Assembly (NCBI GenBank): GCA_002342035.1
Contig: DDPE01000090.1
Coordinates: 124,001-188,000, forward strand
From: Asticcacaulis sp. UBA2476
GTDB taxonomy: Bacteria > Pseudomonadota > Alphaproteobacteria > Caulobacterales > Caulobacteraceae
Direction of reading: 5' to 3'
DNA length: 64,000 nucleotides
Below are positions 1 through 8,538 of this stretch, in pieces. The notes under the pieces are model-generated. The model had not been told where the DNA came from and did not search any database. It saw nothing but the letters and a program-made list of their open reading frames with translations. The position numbers were made by a program, and so were the translations under genes. Numbering within the stretch: the stretch's first letter is position 1; the number at the start of each line of letters is the position of its first letter.

Positions 1-1830
1 GTTATAGGGCGTCGGCTCCCCGCGATAGTCAAAACCGGTCCAGATAAAGGCTCCGGCAATAAACGGCTTTTCGTCGAACAGTGGCCAGTAGGCTTCGGCG
101 GTCGAGGCCCACCACGGATGTTCGGTGTCATAGGCGCGCACGAACGATTTGGCCGCATCCGTCACATATTCCCCGCGCGTCGAGACGGTCGAGCCCGTCT
201 CCGAGCCGTAAATTGGAATGTGCGGATAGTCTTTGTGGAACTGCTCCATCTGACCGTGGCGGTAGTTGAAGCCCAGCACGTCAACGACCGAGGTGATGCC
301 CTTGCCGTAGGAATTATCAAGCGCTGCCGTCACCGGGCGGGTCGGATCAAGGCGGTTGCACAGGGCCTTCATGGTCCTGGCGACTTCGATGCCGCGTTCA
401 GTCCCTTGCAGGGGCTCTTCGTTGCAGATTGACCACAGGATGACTGATGCGTGATTGCGGTCGCGCACGATCATGGCCTCAAGCTGATAGAGGCCTTCCT
501 CACTGGACGACATCTTGCGCGTCTCATCGATGACCACGATCCCCAGCCGATCGCAGGCCATCAGCACTTCGGGCGTCGGCGGATTGTGTGAGCAACGATA
601 AGCGTTGGAGCCCATGTCCTTAAGCTGCTGCAACCGCCACAGGTTCAGCGCATCGGGGATGGCGGCACCGACACCGGCATGATCCTGATGGTTGTTGGTG
701 CCCTTGAGTTTGACCGGCTTGCCATTGAGCAGGAAGCCTTTTTCGGCATCGAACTTAATGTCGCGCAGGCCGAAATATGTGACCTGCGTGTCGATATGGG
801 CTGTGCCCAGATATAGCCTGGTTTCCAGCCGGAAGAGATGGGGCGTCTCAATCGACCACAGGCGCGGCGCGGGCACCTGAGTGACCATCGTGCTCTCACG
901 CCGGTCACCGGCTTGCAGGCCGTAATCCAGAACATAGTCTTCGGTCAGAACGGCCTTACCGTCAGCATCATAGGCGGTAATGACATATTTAACGTCGGCT
1001 TTTTCGGCCGAGGTGTTGGCGATGGTGACCGAAACGGAGGTCTTACCATCCGCACTGCCGCGCACCCATACGCCCCACTGCGGGATATGGACGGCATGGG
1101 CCTTGACCAGCCAGACGTGGCGGTAGATGCCAGCCCCTTCGTAGAACCAGCCTTCGCCTTGGGTGGCGTCAACGCGCACCACCAGCACATTGGGCTTATC
1201 GTCGGTATTAATGAAGTCGGTAATGTCGACATTGAAAGACGTATAACCGCTCTCATGGCGTTTCAGGATAAAGCCATTGAAAATAACGGTGCAATCGCGA
1301 AACACGCCGTCGAACTCGATCCACAGGCGCTTACCCTTATCGGCAGGGGATACCGGCACGATCTTGCGATACCAGCCGACCGAGGTTTCAGGGAAGTCAC
1401 GGCCAATCGGCTTATAACCATGATCCGACGGGGGATGATGCTCGCGCACGGTTTCAGGAATATAGTCGGCATGAGGATCGAACGGCAGTTCCACCGCCCA
1501 GTCATGGGGCAGGTTCAGTGTGCGCCAGCCGGAGTCGTCATAGTCGGCCCCAAGGCATGAGGCGACATTGGCCCCTTGCTTGGCATGGGTAGCCTGTGCC
1601 GCGCCATAGCGGAAATCTTTATAGATATCGCTGGCGTGGCCGAAGTGGAATTTCCAGTCGAAATCGATAAGCGTGCGCTCACGCGGGGCCAGATCGTCCT
1701 TGGGGAAAACATCAGTCATCGTAGCTGGTTTAGGGGCTGCTATGGCGGCCGTTGTGCCAAAGCCCGCATTTAGGGTAGCGCCCGTGACAGCGGCGCTTTG
1801 CAGGAGGAGACGGCGGTTGAGATCAGACAT
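1..1830 (-). CDS. GH2 family beta-galactosidase, 3' end cut by the window edge
   Basis: About 610 residues are visible in one open frame; the C-terminus lies beyond base 1. The start is ATG at 1828-1830 with GAGGGA upstream. The N-terminus (MSDLNRRLLLQSAAVTGA) has a twin-arginine signal, so Tat export to the periplasm is likely. Next come a GH2 sugar-binding domain (LPHDWAVELPFDP), an Ig-like domain, and the TIM-barrel start (GTNNHQDHAGVG). The acid/base motif WSICNEEP is near residue 468 and the nucleophile region YGSETGS near 542. The family removes terminal beta-galactosyl residues; beside a GH53 galactanase it would finish galacto-oligosaccharides. GH2 also includes beta-glucuronidases and mannosidases, so the exact sugar is inferred from context. 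Confidence 0.85.
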   Translation of the reverse strand, partial: MSDLNRRLLLQSAAVTGATLNAGFGTTAAIAAPKPATMTDVFPKDDLAPRERTLIDFDWKFHFGHASDIYKDFRYGAAQATHAKQGANVASCLGADYDDSGWRTLNLPHDWAVELPFDPHADYIPETVREHHPPSDHGYKPIGRDFPETSVGWYRKIVPVSPADKGKRLWIEFDGVFRDCTVIFNGFILKRHESGYTSFNVDITDFINTDDKPNVLVVRVDATQGEGWFYEGAGIYRHVWLVKAHAVHIPQWGVWVRGSADGKTSVSVTIANTSAEKADVKYVITAYDADGKAVLTEDYVLDYGLQAGDRRESTMVTQVPAPRLWSIETPHLFRLETRLYLGTAHIDTQVTYFGLRDIKFDAEKGFLLNGKPVKLKGTNNHQDHAGVGAAIPDALNLWRLQQLKDMGSNAYRCSHNPPTPEVLMACDRLGIVVIDETRKMSSSEEGLYQLEAMIVRDRNHASVILWSICNEEPLQGTERGIEVARTMKALCNRLDPTRPVTAALDNSYGKGITSVVDVLGFNYRHGQMEQFHKDYPHIPIYGSETGSTVSTRGEYVTDAAKSFVRAYDTEHPWWASTAEAYWPLFDEKPFIAGAFIWTGFDYRGEPTPYN

Positions 1831-1876
1831 GGCGGGTTCCCTCTTTATGCGTTGAAATTATCTTACAAATAAAAAA

Positions 1877-1902
1877 GCCGGGCTTTCAAGCGAAAACCCG
1901 GC
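1877..1902 (-). terminator. Rho-independent terminator after the TonB receptor
   Basis: On the minus strand a stem GCCGGG/CCCGGC, with extra A-T pairs inside, is followed by six Ts (1871-1876). It sits just past the stop of the TonB-dependent receptor (1923) and before the beta-galactosidase start (1830), so the two genes probably have separate transcripts or only partial read-through. Confidence 0.8.
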
Positions 1903-1922
1903 CAAAAGTTATGCGGCGTAAA

Positions 1923-4844
1923 TCAGAACTTATAGGTCACATCAAACAGGAAGCGGCGACCGTAATAGCTCATGTCGCCGACGCGGTTGGATTTATAATC
2001 GGTATAGACCTTCATAGGTGTATCGAGCAGGTTACCGGCCTGGAACCGCAGGGATATGTGGTCATTGACATTATAACCTGCCGAGAAATCAAGCGTGGTT
2101 TCCGGCAGGACGCGCACCAGATTGGTCGAATCCCAGCCCAGAATAGCGGTATATTCGGAATGGTACTTGGCCCCCAGACGGGCCTCGAACTTCGCATCCG
2201 AATACCACAGGTCCAGAATGGCGGTGGTGTCTGCCACGCCGTTCATCGGCAGAGGATTGCCGGACGGGACCAGTTCCTTGATGTTGGAATTGACCAGAGC
2301 CAGGTTCGAATAGATGCCGAACTTATCCATCCACGGCGCATCAAAGAAGGTATCGAACGGCGTCTGATAGGTGAATTCCACGCCGGTGATATAGCCGCCC
2401 TTATCGATATTGACCGGCGAGGTCAGTACATAGGGACGGCCCATGATGGTCTCAGAGCGCTGATCGTAACCGACATAGTTCTTGACGTTTTTATGGTAGC
2501 CCGACACGGCAAACAAAGAGTCCGGACGGAAATAGTATTCATAGGCGATGTCGATCTGATCGGCCTCAAACGGCTTAAGGTACGGGTTGCCTGCAGAGCC
2601 GGTATAGGGTGCTACCGGTGACAGGCTGCGGTTGGCCTTAAGCTCGTTCATCGGGGCGCGCGAGATCACACGGGCCGCCCCCAGCTTGAGGAAACCGCCG
2701 CTGATGATTTCGATCTTGGCCGAGGCTGAGGGCAGGACCTTGGTGTAGCTGACGCCGCCGGTGGCAGTGGTGACTTCCAGAGGGAACTCGATCCAGTCAC
2801 CGGTGACAATATCCTGGAACCAGCCGCCGCCGGAGCGGGATTCGCCCGCACTCTGGCTATCGACATCAACCACCCGCACGCCGATATTACCGCTGACCGG
2901 GGCATCGATAAAGGTCGTCTCGAAATTAGCCTGCACATAGGCTTCCCAGACCTTTTCGCTGACCTCGGAGTTAAAGCGCAAACCGTCCGGATCGGGATTG
3001 ACGGCGTTGGCGCCGTAAGCCGTTTGCAGCAGGCTGTCGAAATCACCGTTCAGCATGACCGGAATGTTGAAATTCTTGAACTTGTAGGCCTCAAGCGATG
3101 ACCCGGCGATGGTCACGCCCGCAACCGGTGCCGGATACTGACCATAGCCAGTGGCTTCCTGCTTGGTGCGGTCTGCATAGCGCGCGCCGAACATGAGGTT
3201 GGTCCAGAAGTCGCCGCTGAAATCGCGCTTGAAATCAAGCTGACCGGCGCTCAGTTCGTCCTTGACGCGGCCGGGGGTGGCTTCGCCAAATTCCGGCGTG
3301 AAGGTTGCGGTGTCAGGCTGCTGGGAGACGGTGATAACCGGATCTTCGGTCAGAAGCCAGGTCATGCTGTCGGGGTAGGTATTCATCTGCACCGAGCGCC
3401 ACAGATTGCTGCGTTCGGCGGTGGAGTAGGACAGGTCCGCCGAGACCGTCCAGTTATCATAGGTCCACTTGCCATTCAGGCCGGTGACCAGCAGGGACTT
3501 GTCTTCTTCGTAGCGGGCGACGACGGCGGTGATTTCGCTGTAGGCGGTGGTGGCGCCGACCAGATCGCCGTCGATGATCACCGGATTGGTATAGCTGCCG
3601 GTGTTGCCGCCGGCCCAGTTGCCCCAGTTGTTGCCGCCGTACCAGGCCTGATTCTGGTCTTCCTGAATCTTGTACTTTGAATAGAGCAGGTCATAGGTCA
3701 GCTCAAAGTTTTCATTCGGACGGTACTGCGCCCCGAACGACGCCGAATAGCGGTCGGAATCGAGGAATTTGGCTTCGGCACCAGCACCCCACGGCGTCGG
3801 CACTTTCGGGCCGTTCGCAACGATCGGGCCGGTCGAATTGCCGGGACGCAAACTGTCGTCATTGAAGCCCCAGCCGCGGAAACTTTCGTAGCCGTTCTTC
3901 TGGTTCTGGCCGGTCAGACCGACGACAAAGGCGAACTGATCATTGACCTTTTTGACCCACGACCCTGACGCGCGCCAGCCCAGACCGTCATAGCCCGGAA
4001 AGTCAGCCCCGCCGTCATAATAGACGCCGCCGCCACGGGCGACGAACTCAGGCCCGGAATAGCTGAGCGGGCGAATGGTCTGCAGATCGACCGTGCCGGA
4101 AATGCCGCCGGACAAAAGCCGCGCTTCGGAAGACTTATAGACCGCAGCGCCTGCGACCACTTCGGACGGATAGATTTCCCAGCGGACATTACGGTCGGGC
4201 TCAGACGTCGCCACTTCGCGGCCATTGACCGTGCCCAGCACCATGCGCGGACCAATCCCGCGGATTGAGGCCTGACTGTCATTGCCCCGGTCGCGTGAGG
4301 TATTCACACCCGGCAGACGGGCAAGGGATTCGGCAATCGTCACGTCAGGCAGGACGCCGATTTCCTTGGCCGAGATAAACTCAGCGACCCCTGAACTGGC
4401 GCGTTTTTGGCCGATGGCGTCGCGCAGGGATTTGCGGATGCCGACGACGGTGACTTCTTCGACGGGGGCGTCGGCAGACTCAGCCGTCGCCTGAGCGGTT
4501 CCGGCCACGCGTTCGGCACTGGCGGCCGTGGCGCGGGTCAGGACAATCGCCTTGCCGTCATTGGATTTGATAGTAAGGCCCGTGCCGCTGATCAGCCGCT
4601 CCAGCGCCTGATCGACGGGCAGGGTGCCTTCGACCGCATTGGTGCGCACGCCGTCAAGGTCAGAGGCGCTGGCCAGAACCTGAAGGCCGGATTGCTGGGC
4701 AAAGACCTGAACCCCTTTGGACGCGGGCTGGGCGGCGATAGCGAAGGATTTACCCGATTGGGCAAGAGCGGGGGCGGCATAGACGGCGCTGATGCTTAAG
4801 GCGGCGATCAGGGCCGCGCGTGAGGCGCCTGTGAAATGGCTCAT
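1923..4844 (-). CDS. TonB-dependent transducer (FecA-type outer-membrane receptor with STN domain)
   Basis: 973 residues. A Sec signal peptide (about 1-29, ending APALAQ) is followed by an STN signalling domain (about 30-105; GVQVFAQQSGLQVLASASDL), a linker, a TonB box-like stretch (VEEVTVVGIRKSL), the plug (about 135-255; LARLPGVNTSRDRGND, IRGIGPRM) and a 22-strand barrel ending in the aromatic tail FDVTYKF. It imports a bulky ligand across the outer membrane with energy from TonB. The STN domain says it also signals to the FecR/ECF sigma pair directly upstream on the same strand. Flanking GH2 and GH53 enzymes suggest galactan or galacto-oligosaccharide as ligand (inference). AGGGAAG precedes the ATG. 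Confidence 0.9.
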   Translation of the reverse strand: MSHFTGASRAALIAALSISAVYAAPALAQSGKSFAIAAQPASKGVQVFAQQSGLQVLASASDLDGVRTNAVEGTLPVDQALERLISGTGLTIKSNDGKAIVLTRATAASAERVAGTAQATAESADAPVEEVTVVGIRKSLRDAIGQKRASSGVAEFISAKEIGVLPDVTIAESLARLPGVNTSRDRGNDSQASIRGIGPRMVLGTVNGREVATSEPDRNVRWEIYPSEVVAGAAVYKSSEARLLSGGISGTVDLQTIRPLSYSGPEFVARGGGVYYDGGADFPGYDGLGWRASGSWVKKVNDQFAFVVGLTGQNQKNGYESFRGWGFNDDSLRPGNSTGPIVANGPKVPTPWGAGAEAKFLDSDRYSASFGAQYRPNENFELTYDLLYSKYKIQEDQNQAWYGGNNWGNWAGGNTGSYTNPVIIDGDLVGATTAYSEITAVVARYEEDKSLLVTGLNGKWTYDNWTVSADLSYSTAERSNLWRSVQMNTYPDSMTWLLTEDPVITVSQQPDTATFTPEFGEATPGRVKDELSAGQLDFKRDFSGDFWTNLMFGARYADRTKQEATGYGQYPAPVAGVTIAGSSLEAYKFKNFNIPVMLNGDFDSLLQTAYGANAVNPDPDGLRFNSEVSEKVWEAYVQANFETTFIDAPVSGNIGVRVVDVDSQSAGESRSGGGWFQDIVTGDWIEFPLEVTTATGGVSYTKVLPSASAKIEIISGGFLKLGAARVISRAPMNELKANRSLSPVAPYTGSAGNPYLKPFEADQIDIAYEYYFRPDSLFAVSGYHKNVKNYVGYDQRSETIMGRPYVLTSPVNIDKGGYITGVEFTYQTPFDTFFDAPWMDKFGIYSNLALVNSNIKELVPSGNPLPMNGVADTTAILDLWYSDAKFEARLGAKYHSEYTAILGWDSTNLVRVLPETTLDFSAGYNVNDHISLRFQAGNLLDTPMKVYTDYKSNRVGDMSYYGRRFLFDVTYKF

Positions 4845-5004
4845 GGTGGACTTCCCTGTTGGGCCGTGCCGTGGAGGCAGCAGCGGCTGTATTTATCGGG
4901 TGAGGCCCGTTCCGGCATTCACCCCTCCTGTTTATGAAGATGAAGCAGGTTTAAGTTTCCGCCGCCGGATTAAATATTTTTTGTTGGCTTATTATTCGGG
5001 CTAT

Positions 5005-6060
5005 TTATTCGGCACTGCCGATGACGATGCGCTCATCATCAATCGTAACCGGGGCGTTCAACGCGACATTAACGGCTCTGGCAAAGGTGTCGGGCTGATC
5101 GGCGCGGAACCAGCCGACCAGTTTTTCATCGTTCAGGGCCGGATCAGCGATGACGATCTTACGGCTGTTGTAGCGGTTAAACTCGGCGGCGGCGCGGCTG
5201 AGGCTGTCATTATCAAGGGCGATCTGCCCGTCGCGCCAGGCCAGTTTCCGGTCGATGACATCGGGTGCGAACTCGGCGCGCAGCGGTTCAGGGACGGGCT
5301 GAGGCGCATAGGGCACAAACACCTTATCCCCGGCTTTGATGCGCACCGGTGTCTCCGGCGCGTGCGTGTTCCAGACCTCGACCACCCCTTCGCTGACCAT
5401 GACTTCGGCACCGGCCTCGAAGCGGCGCACCCCAAAAGCGGTGCCCACCGCGCGGGCGCGTACCGTATCGGCGGCGACGACAAACGGCCGCTCAGGGTCT
5501 TTGGCGACCTGAAACCAGACTTCGCCCTTGACCAGTTTTATGTCGCGCCGTGTTGGCGTCAGGGCGATGTCGAGCGCGCTGTCAGTGTTGACGCTGGCGA
5601 CGCTCCTGTCTTTCAGCGGCACCTTGCGCAGTTCGCCGACCTGGGTCTCCAGCCGTGCGCGTCCTGACCATAGCGGCAGCATCAGGGCGGCACCGGTCGC
5701 GCTTGCGGCCAGCAATCCGCCGGTCTTCAGCAGATGGCGGCGGGTCGGTGAGGCTGGACGAGGGGCGATTTGCGGCAGGGGCTCCGGCTCAAAAGCGGGG
5801 AGGGGGATGTCCTCCGCACGCACGCCAGCGCCCATGACGCGGGCGCGATTAAGCATGGCGAAGGCCGCTTCGGCCCGGAAAAACGCGCCCTGATGGCGGG
5901 TGTCCTCGGCCAGCCAGCGATCAAGCACAGCCTGCCGGTCCGCGTCCCAGTGACCGGAGGCGCGAGCCGCGACGAACATGGATGCCTGATCATCAATGGC
6001 GGGCATAACCTGCATGTTCCGGCTTTGTCGTTGGGGCGTTAGCGGCGGGGACGGGGGCAT
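5005..6060 (-). CDS. FecR-family anti-sigma factor
   Basis: 351 residues from the ATG at 6058-6060, chosen because AAGGGG lies 6 nt upstream; other in-frame ATGs at 6066, 6015 and 6006 are possible, and the last two fit the domain edge and give less overlap with the sigma gene. The N-terminal cytoplasmic part (QASMFVAARASGHWDADR) matches the FecR sigma-binding region. A single membrane segment (LLAASATGAALMLPLW) follows, then the periplasmic FecR domain (GEVWFQVAKDPERPFVV, AVGTAFGVRR) and a C-terminal region that would meet the receptor's STN domain. It overlaps the sigma gene, the usual FecI-FecR coupling. Confidence 0.88.
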   Translation of the reverse strand: MPPSPPLTPQRQSRNMQVMPAIDDQASMFVAARASGHWDADRQAVLDRWLAEDTRHQGAFFRAEAAFAMLNRARVMGAGVRAEDIPLPAFEPEPLPQIAPRPASPTRRHLLKTGGLLAASATGAALMLPLWSGRARLETQVGELRKVPLKDRSVASVNTDSALDIALTPTRRDIKLVKGEVWFQVAKDPERPFVVAADTVRARAVGTAFGVRRFEAGAEVMVSEGVVEVWNTHAPETPVRIKAGDKVFVPYAPQPVPEPLRAEFAPDVIDRKLAWRDGQIALDNDSLSRAAAEFNRYNSRKIVIADPALNDEKLVGWFRADQPDTFARAVNVALNAPVTIDDERIVIGSAE

Positions 6061-6580
6061 CTGCATCCCCTTGAGCGACCTGCTTGAGGATCAGGCTTAA
6101 GCCGCGGGCGGTTTCTTTTTCCACGATGTTTTCGCTGACCCCTAGACGGGCGGCGGTTTGTGCCTGAGACAGGCCATGAACCTTACGCAGTTCAAACACG
6201 GCCCGGCAACGCTCCGGCAGGCCATCGATAAAGGCCATGACGCGCGACAACTCCCGCCGCGCCGAGACGGCTTGCTCCGGTGAGGGGGACGGATCGGCCC
6301 GGCCCAGCTCATCGATATTTTGCACGGTGGTGATCGACACGACGCGGTTTTTCCTGACCTGTTCCAGTATCAGATTGCGGGCCATCCGGTAAAGATAGGC
6401 GCGCGGCTCTGTGATGTGGGCAAAGCTTACTTGGCGCAGCAGGCGGTAATATACCTCCTGCACCAGATCGTCGCGCTCAGACGCCGTAAGGCCCGCGCGT
6501 GACAACCACTGCCGCAGTCCGGCCTCATGCGGCAGGATGTGCGTCCCGATGAAGGCGAGGCGTTCGTCGTGGGGGCTCAT
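5993..6580 (-). CDS. ECF RNA polymerase sigma factor (FecI-like)
   Basis: 195 residues, with sigma region 2 (ERDDLVQEVYYRLLRQV; AYLYRMARNLILEQVRK) and region 4 (LPERCRAVFELRKVHGLSQ; a helix-turn-helix at AARLGVSENIVEKE). The start ATG has GGAGG 6 nt upstream. With FecR and the STN-bearing receptor it forms a cell-surface signalling module that should switch on the receptor gene when ligand binds. The C-terminus carries a short Ala/Pro-rich tail that overlaps the FecR start. No convincing autoregulatory promoter was found upstream. Confidence 0.9.
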   Translation of the reverse strand: MSPHDERLAFIGTHILPHEAGLRQWLSRAGLTASERDDLVQEVYYRLLRQVSFAHITEPRAYLYRMARNLILEQVRKNRVVSITTVQNIDELGRADPSPSPEQAVSARRELSRVMAFIDGLPERCRAVFELRKVHGLSQAQTAARLGVSENIVEKETARGLSLILKQVAQGDADAPVPAANAPTTKPEHAGYARH

Positions 6581-6817
6581 AACCGGCCTCCGCGAACCAC
6601 ATCTCTACGGTATAAAATGCACGAGCGCGCGGTTTCCGCCGCATCGGGTGAATTTTTTTTACAACTCTGGCGTTGGCTGGTCACGATAAGGCTCCCTCTT
6701 TCCTTCGTCTGGGCGCGAAGGTTTTGAGGACACTATGCATGAGCCGAAAAATTTGGCCAGTTAATTGTATGATAAAATGAGTGTGGTCAGTTCAGTGTGA
6801 TTATTTTGCCAATAGCC

Positions 6818-6850
6818 TAGGCCGTAAACTCATAAATTTCACGGCATTGG
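6818..6850 (+). repeat. Left terminal inverted repeat of the MITE-like element
   Basis: 33 bases that pair with 7088-7120 with two mismatches (positions in ACGGCATTGG versus ATGGTATTGG). This end is in non-coding DNA upstream of the ECF sigma gene. Confidence 0.8.
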
Positions 6851-7118
6851 TGTGAGGCTGCCTGTGCGGATACCAGGAGAAAAATTGCTGGAAATGCCTA
6901 CATTTTCAAAATTTTACGACGCCGTAGTCCGTGCAGGCGGGCCACATCCCCTAAGGTTTTGTGAAAACAAAACCATGTTTTCACGGGCGGACGGCGAAAG
7001 GGCGTTATCCTGCGTCGGAAATCGACTTGAACAGGGGGTGGCCCTGATCTACGTCGATTTCCTAGCATTATTTAGCCCTTTCAGCCGCCAATACCATGAA
7101 ATTTATGAGTTTACGGCC
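6820..7118. mobile_element. MITE-like element with long terminal inverted repeats
   Basis: Bases 6818-6850 and 7088-7120 are inverted copies of each other, 31 of 33 matching. The ends read GGCCGTAAACTCATAAATTT inwards and are flanked on both sides by TA, consistent with a TA target duplication. The element is about 0.3 kb and holds no transposase; it contains an internal hairpin (6954-6973, GGTTTTGT/ACAAAACC) and an 89-codon open frame (6852-7121, plus strand) with no family I recognise. TA duplications fit IS630/Tc1-like or some IS5-group elements, but I cannot name the parent. It fills most of the 530-base gap between the ECF sigma gene and the galactanase and supplies the latter's stop codon. 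Confidence 0.72.
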
Positions 7119-7120
7119 TA
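7088..7120 (-). repeat. Right terminal inverted repeat of the MITE-like element
   Basis: Inverted copy of 6818-6850. Read on the minus strand it begins TAGGCCGTAA; the last codons of the galactanase (AGG CCG TAA) fall in it, so the repeat sets that protein's C-terminus. Confidence 0.8.
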
Positions 7121-8463
7121 ATGATGCCGGCCTTATCCGGCACCGTAATTTCCGAGGCGGGTGCGTCTTTTAACGCTTCCGGCGTCGTCGCCACCCCGGC
7201 AATCAGGCGGGTCCCCGGCCGCAACCAGCTTTTGTAGACAAAATCAACGCCCTGCTTCGTCATGGGCACCGCCAGTCCGCCGGTAAAATCGCCGCTGACA
7301 TACATCGCAGGCTGGCCCTCATCCCTGACGCGGAACGTCATTTCCACCGGATAGACATAGGCCGCCTTGGGCCAGTCGAGCGCGGGCAGGGCCTTGCCGT
7401 CGAAATCAAAGAAGGTGGCGTTTTCCCAGTTCGAGCCGCTACCCCAGCGGGTTTTACACTTGGTCGATACCCACGCCGGTTCCCAGTAGACAACACCGAC
7501 CCCGCCATTATCGAGCGTCAACTGCATCAGATCGTGCAGGTAGCGGGCCTGCCCTTCCGGTGAAAAACCATAAGCCGAAAAGGTCGAATCTTCGCCCATC
7601 AGATTGACGTTGCCATCCAGATGCTTGTCGGTGAACGGGTAGGCAGTTTCGACGACTACAATATCCTTATCGGGATAGGTATGGCGCACGCGGTTGATGA
7701 CGGCCCCAAGGCCCGCCATGTCCATCTTCGACCATTTTTTATAATAGCTGATGCCGATCAGGTCATAGCCGGTGACGCCCGCCTTGGTGGCGTTCAGGAA
7801 CCAGCTTTCGACATTTTCCGGTTGGGCGATATGCAGCATGATGCGCGGGGTCGTGCCAGTTTTTGCACCGGCATCTCTGACCGCCTTGATGCCCGCCTTG
7901 AACAGGCGGGCATTGCGATCCCAGTTGATCGGCTTCTTGGCCTGACCTTCTTTCCAGCTCAGGTCGCCCATCATCTCGCCATTGGTTTCATTGCCGACCT
8001 GCACCTGATCCGGCATCAGCCCTTCGGCGTGCAGGGTCATCAGGGTGTCGTAGGTGAAGCTATACAGCGCCTCAGCCTGCTCGTCCGTGCTCAGCTTTGC
8101 CCAGGCCGCGGGCACCAACTGCTTTTCGCCGTCAGCCCAGTCGTCGGAATAGTGGAAATCGAGCAGCACCGGCAAACCGGCGGCCTTGGCGCGACGCATG
8201 GCTTTCGTCACGTCGGCCAGATTGGAATAGGGCGTCCACCGTGGGTCGTTCCATAACCTTAAGCGTACCAGATTGGCGCCGGACGATTTGAAGATGCCAT
8301 ATACGTCTTCGGGCGTGCCGGTTCGGCTATAGGTCGCGCCGCAGTCTTCCATCTCATTGACGTAAGATAAGTCGCTGCCGAAATAATAGTCGCGGGCAAG
8401 CGCGCTCTGGCCCGTCAGCAGGCTTAAGGACAGGGCGGTGGCGGCAATCGTGTTTAAGCGCAT
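7111..8463 (-). CDS. GH53 arabinogalactan endo-beta-1,4-galactanase
   Basis: 450 residues from ATG 8461-8463 (GGAG 9 nt upstream); a longer upstream frame would run into dusA and is rejected. Signal peptide about 1-23 (SLLTGQSALA). GH53 hallmarks: FGSDLSYVNEMEDCG (28-42), VRLRLWNDP (66-74), LLDFHYSDDWADG (100-112), acid/base Glu159 in QVGNETNGEMMG, and nucleophile Glu272 in VVVETAYPF. It cuts beta-1,4-galactan or type I arabinogalactan outside the cytoplasm. About 80 residues follow the barrel (EMTFRVRDEGQPAMYVSGDF), resembling a small beta-sandwich domain. The last two residues and the stop come from the MITE-like repeat, so the native C-terminus may have been longer. Confidence 0.92.
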   Translation of the reverse strand: MRLNTIAATALSLSLLTGQSALARDYYFGSDLSYVNEMEDCGATYSRTGTPEDVYGIFKSSGANLVRLRLWNDPRWTPYSNLADVTKAMRRAKAAGLPVLLDFHYSDDWADGEKQLVPAAWAKLSTDEQAEALYSFTYDTLMTLHAEGLMPDQVQVGNETNGEMMGDLSWKEGQAKKPINWDRNARLFKAGIKAVRDAGAKTGTTPRIMLHIAQPENVESWFLNATKAGVTGYDLIGISYYKKWSKMDMAGLGAVINRVRHTYPDKDIVVVETAYPFTDKHLDGNVNLMGEDSTFSAYGFSPEGQARYLHDLMQLTLDNGGVGVVYWEPAWVSTKCKTRWGSGSNWENATFFDFDGKALPALDWPKAAYVYPVEMTFRVRDEGQPAMYVSGDFTGGLAVPMTKQGVDFVYKSWLRPGTRLIAGVATTPEALKDAPASEITVPDKAGIIRP

Positions 8464-8538
8464 CACAGTAACTCCGAACGGTTTCCTTATATGACGAAGC
8501 TGGCTGACTTTTCCGCCAAAGCTTGGTAAAGCGCCCGC

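Noticed and set aside
838..1560. 240-codon open frame on the plus strand
   Set aside because: It is antisense to the GH2 beta-galactosidase, has no recognisable motif and no ribosome site; it arises from the codon bias of the real gene.
6600..6650. ECF-type autoregulatory promoter (GGAAAC ... CGTA) upstream of the sigma gene
   Set aside because: The spacer between the two elements is about 22 bases, too long for an ECF promoter; the match is probably chance.
6852..7121. 89-codon open frame within the MITE-like element
   Set aside because: No ribosome site or family match, and it ends in the terminal repeat; not convincing as a gene.
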